Source: Owenia fusiformis
Lineage: Eukaryota > Annelida > Polychaeta > Sabellida > Oweniidae
Direction of reading: 5' to 3'
Assembly (NCBI GenBank): GCA_903813345.2
Contig: CAIIXF020000011.1
Span: forward strand, 12,755,754 to 12,819,753
Length of the DNA: 64,000 nucleotides
Positions within the stretch are counted from its first letter, which is position 1; every line of letters begins with the position of its first letter. The notes under the pieces are model-generated. The model searched no databases. It worked only from the letters and a program-made list of their open reading frames with translations, and had not been told where the DNA came from. This document shows, one piece after another, positions 21,886 through 32,800 of the stretch. A program made the position numbers and the translations under genes.

Positions 21886-24800
21886 GTAAGTATATAATGA
21901 TGATAAAATTCCATTTCAATGTGATATATTTTTATACGGATTGTTCTTTAAAGTAAAATGTACATGGTTTTAATTATCCGTAGAACAAAATTTACAATAA
22001 ATCAATTTTATATTTTTATTACATGTTCAATCCTTTTTAGTTGTGATGTTTCCCCTTGACATATTACTAGGAAAGTTATTTTCATCAAGAATTGAAATTC
22101 AATCACCCCTTCATAATGAAGTTGTTTTTAATAATGTTATCATTAAATGAGCTTTTGTCATTTGTTTGAAAAATATTTACATAATAAATTGAAATATTGC
22201 AAAACTAAATCAATTTCTTTATATAATTAACTCCAATACAAATACTGTATATAACTTGTCATTATTTAAGCATCCTGACACTGTGGATAACATTATTCCC
22301 ACTGTAATGATATACCATATTAAATTAAATATCAAAATATTATCTTCATAATGTTATCATTATTATTGTCATTAGGAAAATCAAAATTAAGAAAATGAAA
22401 AAATTTGACCATTTGACAAATTAAACACTTTGATTAAATACCACTTATACAGTATATTTATGCATGATATACTAGTAATATATATTTTAGCACTCACATT
22501 CAAGTCATCCATGTGCTACAACTCCAAAGGGAATGCCTTTATCAGACTCCTCTGTCCTGACACATACAAAATCAAAACCATCACTGCATTCACTGGCATC
22601 AGTCGTAACAATGTGTGTGCCTACAGTTCATGGGACTGTATCATACAGGTAAGCTATTATACAATGTTTCCCCCTACAGTTCATGGGACTATATCATACA
22701 GGTAAGCTATCATACAATGTGTGCGCCTGCAGTTCATGTGACTGTATCATACAGATAAGCTATCATACAATGTGTGCACCTACAGTTCATGTGACTGTAT
22801 CATACAGGTAAGCTATCATACAATGTGTGCGCCTGCAGTTCATGTGACTGTATCATACAGATAAGCTATCATACAATGTGTGCGCCTGCAGTTCATGTGA
22901 CTGTATCATACAGGTAAGCTATTATACAATGTGTGCACCTACAGTTCATGGGACTGTATCATACAGGTAAGCTATTATACAATGTGTGCACCTACAGTTC
23001 ATGGGACTGTATCATACAGGTAAGCTATTATACAATGTGAGCACCTACAGTTCATGTGACTGTATCATACAGGTAATTTTTATACAATGTTTTGCCTACA
23101 GATCATGGGACTGTATCATACAGGTAAGTTATTATACAATATATGTGCCTACAGTTCATGGAACTGTATCATACAGGTAAGCTATTATACAATGTGTGCA
23201 CCTACAGTTCATGGGACTGTATCATACAGATTAGTCATTATACAATGTGTGCGCCTACAGTTCATGGGACTGTATCATACAGGTAAGTTATTATACAATA
23301 TATGTGCCTACAGTTCATGGAACTGTATCATACAGGTAAGCTATTATACAATGTGTGCACCTACAGTTCATGGGACTGTATCACGCAGGGTAGCTATTAT
23401 ACAATGTGTAAAAGCAATCATGGGACTGTATCATACAGGTAAGCTATTATACAATGTGTGCGCCTACAGATCAAAACCCAATTACATGTACTCAATCAGA
23501 ATTTAAAGCCTAAGAAATTGATGCCTTCATAAAAGATTTATTCATTTCAGTTTAACAGCTACTTTTTGAGTTCTTTTTTAGAAGGAAATGTCTATTACTT
23601 TCTTGTTTCTTGAACTTGGGTAAAAAAGTACATGTAAGTGATTGTTAAATAAAAATATTAACAACTGTGATTGCTTTTACATCATAGGAAGGATCTACTG
23701 ATAAATGTGATGACAGACAACAATGTACAGTAAGCGTTTCCCACAATGATGGAAAGGTGGCTCTGACCTGTGGTGCCCAACAAGGCGAAATGAAATACTT
23801 CCAGGTTGAATACATATGTCAATCTGGTGAGTTAGATTTAAGATTTCACCTAGCTTATAGTTTTGCCTTAATTTAAACTAAATTCATACTTTTTGGCCAC
23901 AACCCCTGTTCAGACAAACTAACATTATCTAACACAGGTAGAAAAATATTAAATCACATAAGGTAAATGTAAATATTTGTGCAATGCTTACAAATGTAAC
24001 AATTTTCATTTTAAAAGCAAATACACACTGTACCTTTTGATAGATGTCTCTGTTGTTGAAATATCTATATAAAATTCTTAATATGTTTTGCAGATAATAA
24101 AGCAAAGAACCTGACAGTGAATGATTATTCAACAGTAGGTCCTGCAGTGGAAGACCTTCCTACTCTTCCAAATATACCAAGTAACCCAGAGTTCACATAC
24201 AAGAACCCAAGAGGTAATATATTTATCATATACCACATGTTCAATAAGTACTAAAAAATAATTAAAAGACAAGTCTCGGTTTGAAGAACGGAGTTCATCC
24301 GTCTACTGCACATTATGCCTCTTTTGGACAATATTTGATATTTTTACATATTGTAGATTTAAATGTTCTCTTTTGAAAGTTCATGATTTAATTTGGGCGA
24401 TATTTCTATATTTTTCATAAAAAAATTATTAGCGCAGTACACTGCACTGATGAACTTCTTTCTCCAAAGCGAGACTTGTCTTTTATTGAATCGGTCTACT
24501 GTACGTTACGCCTACTTCGGACCTTTTTGATATTTTTACATCTTGTAGATTTGAATGTCCTCTTTTGAATATTTATAACTTAATTTGGGTGATATTTCTA
24601 TATTTTTCATGAAAAATTATTAGCCCAGGAGACTGTTCTCCAAACAGAGACTATTTTTGTCCTTTGATCAAAAGCAAGCCACAATATTTGAAAGACAACG
24701 TGAAGCATCCCTCATATATAATATAGATAGCCCTCATGTACAATATGTATTTTAATATTTTAGGGCCAACTGTGCCAGCTGAAGCTACAGAAGAAGACAA

Positions 24801-25970
24801 TGCGGTGATGAGTAAGAAATTTCATTTCTATTGTATTTGACTAGCTGTCTCCAAAATATGAAGAATACAATTAAATAGATGGTATCATCAATTTTCAACT
24901 GGTCCATTTTAAAGACTTGAAGAGTTTGCAAAATTAATTCATTCATTTTAACTGCTAAATCATGAATCACAAATTCAACTTTTAACAATTCAGCTGAATC
25001 AAATTAATAGAAAATGTGAAAATTGTAAAATAGTACATGTGTGTATGTTTAACCAGAGCTTTTTAGCATGGTTGATGGAGCTGCTTGATTAAATGACTAA
25101 AGTTTGAAATTATTTGAACAAAAGAAACAAAAAATCTTACTTGTTTATATATAAGTGGAACCAGCCCATTTCACAACTTTTTATCAACCATCACGGCATC
25201 TGAAAATACATGTACATGTATATTAAGTTATCATTAATTAATCAGTGCTAAACAAACATGTATGATATTTTTGTGATGTTTAGCTTAGAATGCTTTTAAA
25301 AAGCTACCCCGAGTGAAGGTCTCTTTAGGAAGTAAAGTTGAACGAATGCAAAGGGTAACATATCAGCAATAATGATTATTATTTTGTATATTTTCAGTTG
25401 CAATAATATGTGGTTCTCTGGTTGGAGTGGTTGTTGTCTGTGCTGTCATGGCAACACTTATACATAGGATAAAGAACAGGTGAGGTGAATATCAGTTTTA
25501 TTTATTATAGTACCATGATATTAAATAATTTCATCATTGGTATGATCAGAAGTATGTTAATATACAAGTAAAATAACTTTTCCCTGATTACAATGTCTAT
25601 CAGATTTTAAAATTATTCAATATTGACATTTTTTAAATGATTTTAAAACACGAATATGACAACCATTGACCCATTTTCCTAGACATTTTTATTGAGGTAC
25701 CACTGTTACAAATAGTTGTAATTCTAAAATATCATTAAAAAAAGAAAAAAACCGATGATTAACTGCTATTTCAGGACTTACACAAATGCACTATATGCTA
25801 CAAGGTCACTTATCAACCCAACCTTGACCCAAAGTTCACCTGACTACCCCAGCAGACGTCCAATGCCAAGGTCACCAAGCCAAAGGTCACCAGGGTCAAG
25901 GTCACCTAGATCACACAGGACAACAAGGAGTTTTGAGAGTGGCTCATATGTTGATACAGAGGCAGTGTGA
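21798..25970 (+). CDS. Gene A: single-pass membrane protein with one SUEL-type (galactose-binding) lectin domain, 7 coding exons
   Basis: Coding exons are 21798-21885, 22491-22648, 23688-23826, 24094-24213, 24764-24811, 25398-25479 and 25775-25970. They sum to 831 nt (276 aa plus TGA), with GT...AG at every intron and all phases closing. Residues 1-28 are a signal peptide (basic start, then LLWLFLILI). Residues ~38-126 form a SUEL-type lectin domain with Cys at 38, 51, 72, 79, 89, 95, 110 and 126 and the family-typical ending KYFQVEYIC. Residues ~129-184 are an acidic/Pro stalk. Residues ~185-206 are a membrane helix, followed by basic HRIKNR. The tail of about 65 residues is rich in Ser, Arg and Pro. 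An in-frame TAA at 21789-21791 supports the chosen ATG. SUEL domains bind rhamnose/galactose or act in adhesion; that role here is inferred. The ligand is unknown and no orthologue name is assigned. Confidence 0.87.
22491..22648 (+). CDS. Gene A exon 2: first half of the SUEL lectin domain
   Basis: The acceptor TATTTTAG ends at 22490 and a GTAAGC donor starts at 22649. The exon enters in phase 1 and leaves in phase 0. It supplies Cys 38, 51, 72 and 79. Its last 22 nt (22627-22648) plus the donor are multiplied in the 53-bp array that follows. The first donor is preferred because it joins exon 3 in frame and completes the domain. Confidence 0.85.
22621..23470 (+). repeat. 53-bp array derived from the end of gene A exon 2 and its splice donor
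   Basis: About 16 copies with 53-nt periodicity. Each contains a CTACAG or CTGCAG (acceptor-like), a 22-nt stretch matching 22627-22648 of the coding exon, and a GTAAGC/GTAAGT donor. The first copy includes the true exon end; the rest lie in the intron. Copies vary at a few positions (CAGATAAGC, CAGATTAGT and GCAGGGTAGC disrupt the donor). Confidence 0.93.
23688..23826 (+). CDS. Gene A exon 3: second half of the SUEL lectin domain
   Basis: The acceptor TCATAG ends at 23687 and a GTGAGT donor starts at 23827. Phase 0 in, phase 1 out. It carries Cys 89, 95, 110 and 126 and the GEMKYFQVEYIC ending typical of the family. Confidence 0.87.
24094..24213 (+). CDS. Gene A exon 4: extracellular stalk
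   Basis: The acceptor TTTTGCAG ends at 24093 and a GTAATA donor starts at 24214. Phase 1 in and out. It encodes 40 residues rich in Pro, Asn and Thr with no recognisable domain. Confidence 0.75.
24264..24484. mobile_element. MITE in gene A intron 4 (~220 bp), with a partial second copy to ~24661
   Basis: AAAAGACAAGTCTCGGTTTG faces CAAAGCGAGACTTGTCTTTT. The following 24485-24661 repeats the interior and right end in diverged form, giving a tandem arrangement. Confidence 0.65.
24764..24811 (+). CDS. Gene A exon 5: short acidic juxtamembrane exon
   Basis: A 48-nt exon between an acceptor ending at 24763 and a GTAAGA donor at 24812. It is symmetrical (phase 1/1), so it could be skipped without a frame change. 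It encodes an acidic stretch (EATEEDN) before the membrane helix. Confidence 0.68.
25304..25360. mobile_element. Fragment of the ACCCTTTGCATTCG-type MITE family
   Basis: GAACGAATGCAAAGGGTAAC and the preceding 35 nt match the right end of 50892-51267. Only this end is present, in gene A intron 5. Confidence 0.6.
25398..25479 (+). CDS. Gene A exon 6: transmembrane helix
   Basis: The acceptor TTTTCAG ends at 25397 and a GTGAGG donor starts at 25480. Phase 1 in, phase 2 out (splitting an Arg codon). It encodes about 22 hydrophobic residues followed by HRIKN, a positive-inside stop-transfer. It is the structural counterpart of 62375-62450 in gene B. Confidence 0.85.
25775..25970 (+). CDS. Gene A exon 7: Ser/Arg/Pro-rich cytoplasmic tail and stop
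   Basis: The acceptor ATTTCAG ends at 25774; the stop TGA is at 25968-25970. It encodes 64 residues, with repeated RSP/SPR-type tripeptides. The DNA repeats AAGGTCACC-like words around 25875-25910. RPMPRSP fits the class I SH3-ligand pattern RxxPxxP. The C-terminus TEAV could suit a class III PDZ pocket. Both interactions are speculative. Confidence 0.83.
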
Positions 25971-26159
25971 TACATTTTTATAATGTTTGATGGTTTCTAA
26001 AACTGTTCAGCTGAGATTGGGGACACTATGCATGAGGATATCTAAGAATCCAGTGAAAATACTCATTAAATGTAGAATATGTACAAAGAAAGAAGTTGAA
26101 AGTGTATAGTAGATTTCATATTTAGATGCATAATTGTATGACATAAAACATAATACAAA

Positions 26160-28225
26160 ATAGTCTATGTAACTTGGCCGAAACAGACAGTGGAATATTT
26201 CTACGGATACTAAATCGAGTTATCCTAATATTACAGGGCCAAACAAACAGTGAAGTTTTCATAAAATAGTAAAGCATGTAATCCAAAATAACAGGGCCAA
26301 ACAAACAGTGAAGTTTTCATTAGATAGTAGAGCATGTAATCCAAAACAACAGGGCCAAACAAACAGTGAAGTTTTCATTAGATAGTAGAGCATGTAATCC
26401 AAAACAACAGGGCCAAACAAACAGTGAAGTTTCCATTAAATACTAAAGCATGTAATCCAAAATAACAGGGCCAAACAAACAGTGAAGTTTTCATTAGATA
26501 GTAGAGCATGTAATCCAAAACAACAGGGCCAAACACACAGTGAAGTTTCCATTAAATACTAAAGCATGTAATCCAAAATAACAGGGCCAAACAAACAGTG
26601 AAGTTTTCATTAGATAGTAGAGCATGTAATCCAAAATAACAGGGCCAAACAAACAGTGAAGTTTTCATTAGATAGTAGAGCATGTAATCCAAAACAACAG
26701 GGCCAAACAAACAGTGAAGTTTCCATTAAATACTAAAGCATGTAATCCAAAATAACAGGGCCAAACAAACAGTGAAGTTTTCATAAAATAGTAAAGCATG
26801 TAATCCAAAATAACAGGGCCAAACAAACAGTGAAGTTTCCATTAAATACTAAAGCATGTAATCCAAAATAACAGGGCCAAACAAACAGTGAAGTTTCCAT
26901 TAAATACTAAAGCATGTAATCCAAAATAACAGGGCCAAACAAACAGTGAAGTTTCCATTAAATAGTAAAGCATGTAATCCAAAATAACAGGGCCAAACAC
27001 AAAGTGAAGTTTTCATTAGATAGTAGAGCATGTAATCCAAAATAACAGGGCCAAACACACAGTGAAGTTTTCATTAAATAGTAAAGCATGTAATCCAAAA
27101 TAACAGGGCCAAATAAACAGTGAGGTTTTCATTAGATAGTAGAGCATGTAATCCAAAACAACAGGGCCAAACAAACAGTGAAGTTTCCATTAAATACTAA
27201 AGTATGTAATCCAAAATAACAGGGCCAAACAAACAGTGAAGTTTTCATAAAATAGTAAAGCATGTAATCCAAAATAACAGGGCCAAATAAACAGTGAAGT
27301 TTTCATTAGATAGTAGAGCATGTAATCCAAAACAACAGGGCCAAACAAACAGTGAAGTTTCCATTAAATACTAAAGTATGTAATCCAAAATAACAGGGCC
27401 AAACAAACAGTGAAGTTTTCATTAAATAGTAAAGCATGTAATCCAAAATAACAGGGCCAAATAAACAGTGAAGTTTTCATTAGATAGTAGAGCATGTAAT
27501 CCAAAATAACAGGGCCAAACACACAGTGAAGTTTTCATAAAATAGTAAAGCATGTAATCCAAAATAACAGGGCCAAATAAACAGTGAAGTTTTCATTAGA
27601 TAGTAGAGCATGTAATCCAAAACAACAGGGCCAAACAAACAAACAGTGAAGTTTCCATTAAATACTAAAGTATGTAATCCAAAATAACAGGGCCAAACAG
27701 TGAAGTTTTCATAAAATAGTAAAGCATGTAATCCAAAATAACAGGGCCGAACAAACAGTGAAGTTTCCATTAAATACTAAAGCATGTAATCCAAAATAAC
27801 AGGGCCAAACAAACAGTGAAGTTTTCATTAGATAGTAGAGCATGTAATCCAAAACAACAGGGCCAAACACACAGTGAAGTTTTCATTAGATAGTAGAGCA
27901 TGTAATCCAAAATAACAGGGCCAAACAAACAGTGAAGTTTTCACTAGATAGTAGAGCATGTAATCCAAAATAACAGGGCCAAACAAACAGTGAAGTTTTC
28001 ATAAAATAGTGAAGCATGTAATCCAAGATAACAGGGCCAAACATACAGTGAAGTTTTCATTAGATAGTAGAGCATGTAATCCAAAATAACAGGGCTAAAC
28101 ACACATTGAAATTTTTATTAATGTAATCCCAATATAACAGGACCAAACAGTACACACAGTAGAATTTAACTTTATATGGTAGAACATGTAATCAAAAAAT
28201 AACAGGGCCAAACAAACAGTGGCAT
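26160..28225. repeat. 58-bp minisatellite, ~35 copies, beginning about 190 nt after the gene A stop codon
   Basis: The unit contains AACAGGGCCAAACAAACAGTG and CATGTAATCCAAAA. Three main variants (ATTAGATAGTAGAG, CCATTAAATACTAAAG, CATAAAATAGTAAAG) alternate in blocks, suggesting higher-order duplication. It probably lies in the 3' UTR or just downstream. Minus-strand ORFs inside it are repeat artefacts. Confidence 0.92.
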
Positions 28226-28405
28226 TTTTCCTTTGAAAGACAAACATTTGCTTGCATTATTTCATAGTACTATATTCTAGTATTAATTGAGTCTCGGAAA
28301 TGCCAATGTATAGCATGCCATGTATTAATGAACAGAAAAGTTTCAAATATACATCTTTTTATTTATCTCTGTATATAACATATGTGTATAACGTACATCA
28401 TAGTA

Positions 28406-29025
28406 GCCTGGCCAGAACCAGTCATGCCTCTCTATTTTCTCAATAACTTTCTCAATTTTGAATATTTTTTCATGAAATTTTCACAGAATAAACTTTTAAG
28501 AATTCCTAACATACAAATCTTTTAGATAAAATTTTAGCCTTGAAAATGAGTTACAATATGCTCCTCAAAATAGGAGCTCTTCAAACTCTGAGGTTCAAAA
28601 ATCACAAAAGTCGTCTGCTAAATTTTGAAAATTCACAGAGATGGTTTTTACAAAAAATTCAAAGGACAATCCATCAAAACAGTATTATAATACCAAGCAA
28701 ACATCACAAAATACTTATGCATACCTTAGAGAAGACAACAGACAGTATTTCACACCAAGAACAAGACAATCTGTATATTAGGACAAACCGTTATTTAGAT
28801 TTTTCGTATCTTTTTAGAAAAAATGGTGACAAAAATGACCCATCAACAGAATATGACATTTTTTTAAAAGGTTGTAACAATGAAATTAACCAGGCATTTA
28901 CCATATAAAAAAAATTGTATGTTAGGAATTCTTTAAAGTTTATACTGAGAAAATTTCATGAAAAAATATTCAAAATTGAGAAAGTTATTGAGAAAATGGA
29001 GAGGCATGACTTGTTCTGGCCAGGC
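28406..29025. mobile_element. 620-bp element with ~108-bp terminal inverted repeats and TA flanks
   Basis: GCCTGGCCAGAACCAGTCATG at the left pairs with CATGACTTGTTCTGGCCAGGC at the right, with pairing continuing through the TTGTATGTTAGGAATTCTT region. TA flanks both ends. The interior has one 122-codon + strand frame (28540-28908) of unknown nature, of a length that chance could produce in a window this large. Confidence 0.8.
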
Positions 29026-29223
29026 TACAGGTATGATATTGGTCAGTAATTATGTATAATATATATCATACATTATATAAATTGCTATAAAAGATGGCCA
29101 TCTGTCAATTTATGTTGAAAGCAGGATCAATCGCAAATCCATTGTATATAATTAAGATATTTGATAAATTATGAAGAAATATAGTGATGTATAGCAATGT
29201 AAATAGTGAAAGTTCTGAAGTGT

Positions 29224-29229
29224 AATAAA
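29224..29229 (+). terminator. Candidate gene A polyadenylation signal
   Basis: An AATAAA follows the 58-bp array and the 620-bp inverted-repeat element. If used, the gene A 3' UTR would be about 3.2 kb and would contain both. In AT-rich DNA such hexamers are common, so the assignment is weak. Confidence 0.25.
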
Positions 29230-29611
29230 CTGTAAATAACAAAAATATTTATAAATGAAAGTCATGAACACTTTTTGTGTAACTTTACTGACCTACATAA
29301 CAAAATAACTGAAAATACTATAAAAAAAACAGAGTACATATCTAGTCAATGTTTCAATAAAAACAAACATGAAGTAAATGAAAGGTTACCTGGACTGAGT
29401 GCAGGCCAGAATTTGAAAAATGAAACAATCATATTCTACAAGTAGAATATCAAATTACAATTAATTTAATTTAAACAATTATGTTACATAACATTTAAAA
29501 AGTGTTTGATTCCAAAGTGCCACCTATTTAGAATAGCATGTAGGCATGCATGTAATTTCTGTATATATATTGAAAATAAAAAAAATTACACTTCAACAAA
29601 TTGTTGGTATT

Positions 29612-29835
29612 TAGATGCAGATTTGAGTCCGAAGACTGGTTCTTAGATACAGATTTGAGTTAGAAGACTGGTTCTTAGATACAGATTTGAGTCAGAAGAC
29701 TGGTTTGTAGATACAGATTTGAGTGAGAAGACTGGTTCTTAGATACAGATTGGAGTCAGAAGACTGGTTCTTAGATACAGATTTGAGTCCGAAGACTAGT
29801 TCTTAGATACAGATTTGAGTCAGAAGACTAGTTTA
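29612..29835. repeat. 32-bp minisatellite
   Basis: About seven copies of a unit containing TTAGATACAGATTTGAGTC and GAAGACTGGTTC. Confidence 0.92.
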
Positions 29836-32800
29836 AGGGTATTTTTCCCCCAAAAAATTATAAATGTTATATTTATTCAGATTAGCATAATAGCAAATTT
29901 GCTAATATAAATGCTTCTCAAAACAAATTCCCATGAACAGTCACATTACATTAAGGGAACTAAAAATAGTTAAATGTGTCAAACTAAAGAACTTTCACAT
30001 ACATTGGGTTCAAAACACTTTTTTCAAGTGAATTATTTATTAAAGATAAACCGTGGGAATTTTGTATCTTTTATTAACTGTTGGAAGATATGTTGGTGTT
30101 GATAAAAAGAACTTAACACACTGGGAGTGAACATACACAAAAAGGAAGTCCTAAAAGTATGATTTAAAAACAAGGATATGTTCTAACATATTCAAGTAAA
30201 AATCAGCTTAACCTTATAACTGAGAATTGCTGAGAACTCGAGGGGCATGATAAGAAAATTGCAAAACAAGGTAAGTAGATCAAAAATTATAAAAAAAATT
30301 AATGCAATTTTACAAAATTGAGAAGCATCTATAAATGAATCTCGAATATGTACTAGATTACAAGCTAACACTGGATTCTGGTGCAAAGTTAAACTGGAAA
30401 ATAAAAATACACTGACCTTACTGAATTAGTGATTTCCAATTAGTTATGCATGCAAAATCTGATAAAAAGTTAAATTGAAAGGGAATCTAATCAGACATAG
30501 AGTAATTAAGTTCTAACATTACAATTGTAATTCTTCTAATTGATTACTTTGGCAAATTGTACCACTTTGTATAAGATCTGTTTTCATTTGGTTTTCTCAA
30601 AAATAAGACCAAATTGTCTAATGTTTATTACCTCTATACAAATGACTAAAATATATTTACTTCATTTCTGCTAATTCAACTTGATTTTACTCAATATTTC
30701 AATTTAATAGATAATCCATAAGACATTTCATCATCAGGTATTGCAAGGGTATCAAGTTTGACATTTCAAACCATCAACATAATATAACATAACCTAACCC
30801 AGTGAATACATGGACTACATATTATTACATTGAGTAGCCTAGCAACAAACCAATTTCACATCAATATCAAGTTTATTAATGATTATTAAAATCATGATGT
30901 ATGAATGCACATGAGGCAACATTGGAAAATACAATAATGAACTCTTCTGAACTGAACTCTACTTGCGAGTGAAGATCAGATCAAATGAAACAGCAATAAC
31001 AGCTACCTGGATGATCCAATACTGTCTGCTGATAATCCATAACATTTATATGAGTGACTTGAGATTATCTGAACAGTTACAAGAATCTATCTCAAGGTAG
31101 GAATGGTAATATAAGCATTTTTGGTTAATAAAGTTCAGCTAGGAATAAGAAAAAACGATCTGATCTTCAATTATTGAGCATTTCATTAGATGTTGGGTAA
31201 GTAATTTATTTTATTTCATATGCAGTAGTAGGTAGATCAGAAAAAAATTTAACACATTCATCCTTGAACTTGATCTCCAAATTTTTCACAAATACCCAAA
31301 TGTTGAAAGGAAATGTGAATTATTTTTTCATTATTAATCTGTGAGATTACCGGCCATCATGAGAACTCCATTAACATTAACTGAAGCTAAATATGACTTA
31401 AATAAATAAAAATAGTAAAAGCGACATTTAATTATAAATGAAACCTTAATATCAGCACTAGCACTTGCATCATGCATGACTTACACCTTTGATTTCTATA
31501 TAATTCAGTGTTCACTGCATGTATGCTTAAAATCATGTTCATACATTGCTCTAGGCAAGGTGTGTCCAATTCCAGCCAATCAGGACACGCTATTTCACGT
31601 TACTGCATTCCGTTATATAACCAATAACGCATTTGTTATATGGTTGTCAAGGTGATAGCTGGACTCAAAGATTGAAATTGATACTTTGCCAAATTGACCC
31701 TTGCAAAAAGTTTCATTGAAAATTTGTTCTTTTAGTGATTTTGTATTTTTGACGTGATTTTGTAGAAAATATTTTGCGATGTGAGAAAGAATTTTAAGCC
31801 AGAGAGACTCAATGCATTGTGGCTGCTTCATTCCACTCAGGCGTGGTTTCCTAAACTTTGCATTCCCGTTGTGTAGTCATGCAAAGATTTGGAAACAACA
31901 CCTTCAATGAAATGATTCCGCATACAATACAGTCCAGGGCTTAAATCCTTAATTATTCCATGCTTTTTCTATTCATTTTCACCTTGTTTTCACCTTGTAA
32001 TACTTTAATGAAAGATTGTGCTTTTAATCAAGAGATTTTAATCATTTGAAAGACAATTGAATTAATTATTGATAAATCCCAGCTAGAGTCTACCTGGAAA
32101 GGCCCTAGATTACCAGGTGGAGACTGAATGAGATAAACCTGTCAGGCGGATAAAGAACAACAGGCCCTTGTACAACATATAGGGGTTGTAGTATGCCTCT
32201 TGCAGGACCTCAAAATAAAATAGGCAAGGCAAAATTCCAAAAGAGATATAATGCTACCATAAGACTTCACTACCACAGTTATGGTTGAAAACCTCTAAAT
32301 AAATATTTTCCAATTTTTTTTGATAAGGCTAGTCAATGCTTGGCTATTCCCCATGTCTTACTTGTAATTATTTTTTGAAGAAACACCAGACTGTTCAGTG
32401 TTTCTTTTTGATTACATTATAAAAATGCAAGAACATATAAATTAGTTACTTGTACCTGTATATTTCTCATACCCAAGTAACTGTACTCTTTATTAGAGCT
32501 CAATTACAATTTCAATCTTAAAATTACAGATGATTTACCTTTTTCAAAATAGAGAACAAATTCACTAAACAAGACACCTCAATTTACTCCCAAGACTTTA
32601 AGGTACAGATAGTTATACATGTACATGTAAGTGATTAGTTGTAGGTGATAAAATCTCAACAAGTGGTACCTTGTCTTGGAAAGTCTGATAAAGTATATCT
32701 TGGGGAGCATATCAAAAGCAGTTCTCTTTTTGCATTTAAGATAATGTGTCACCCCCCCCCCCTCTTTGATAACTACACTTGAGAAAGATGATATGAACTG

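Noticed and set aside
22430-22705. Single 91-codon ORF over gene A exon 2
   Set aside because: It includes intron sequence on both sides. Splice sites at 22490/22491 and 22648/22649 and phase agreement with exons 1 and 3 give a better model.
22986-23506. ORFs of 64 and 139 codons in the 53-bp array
   Set aside because: Translation of tandem repeats in successive frames; no independent coding signal.
26160-28225. CRISPR-like array of direct repeats
   Set aside because: Repeats are contiguous 58-bp units with no unique spacers, in an animal gene context.
28540-28908. 122-codon ORF as a standalone gene
   Set aside because: It lies entirely within an inverted-repeat element. A frame of this length is expected about once or twice by chance in 64 kb of this composition. 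Kept only as a feature of the element.
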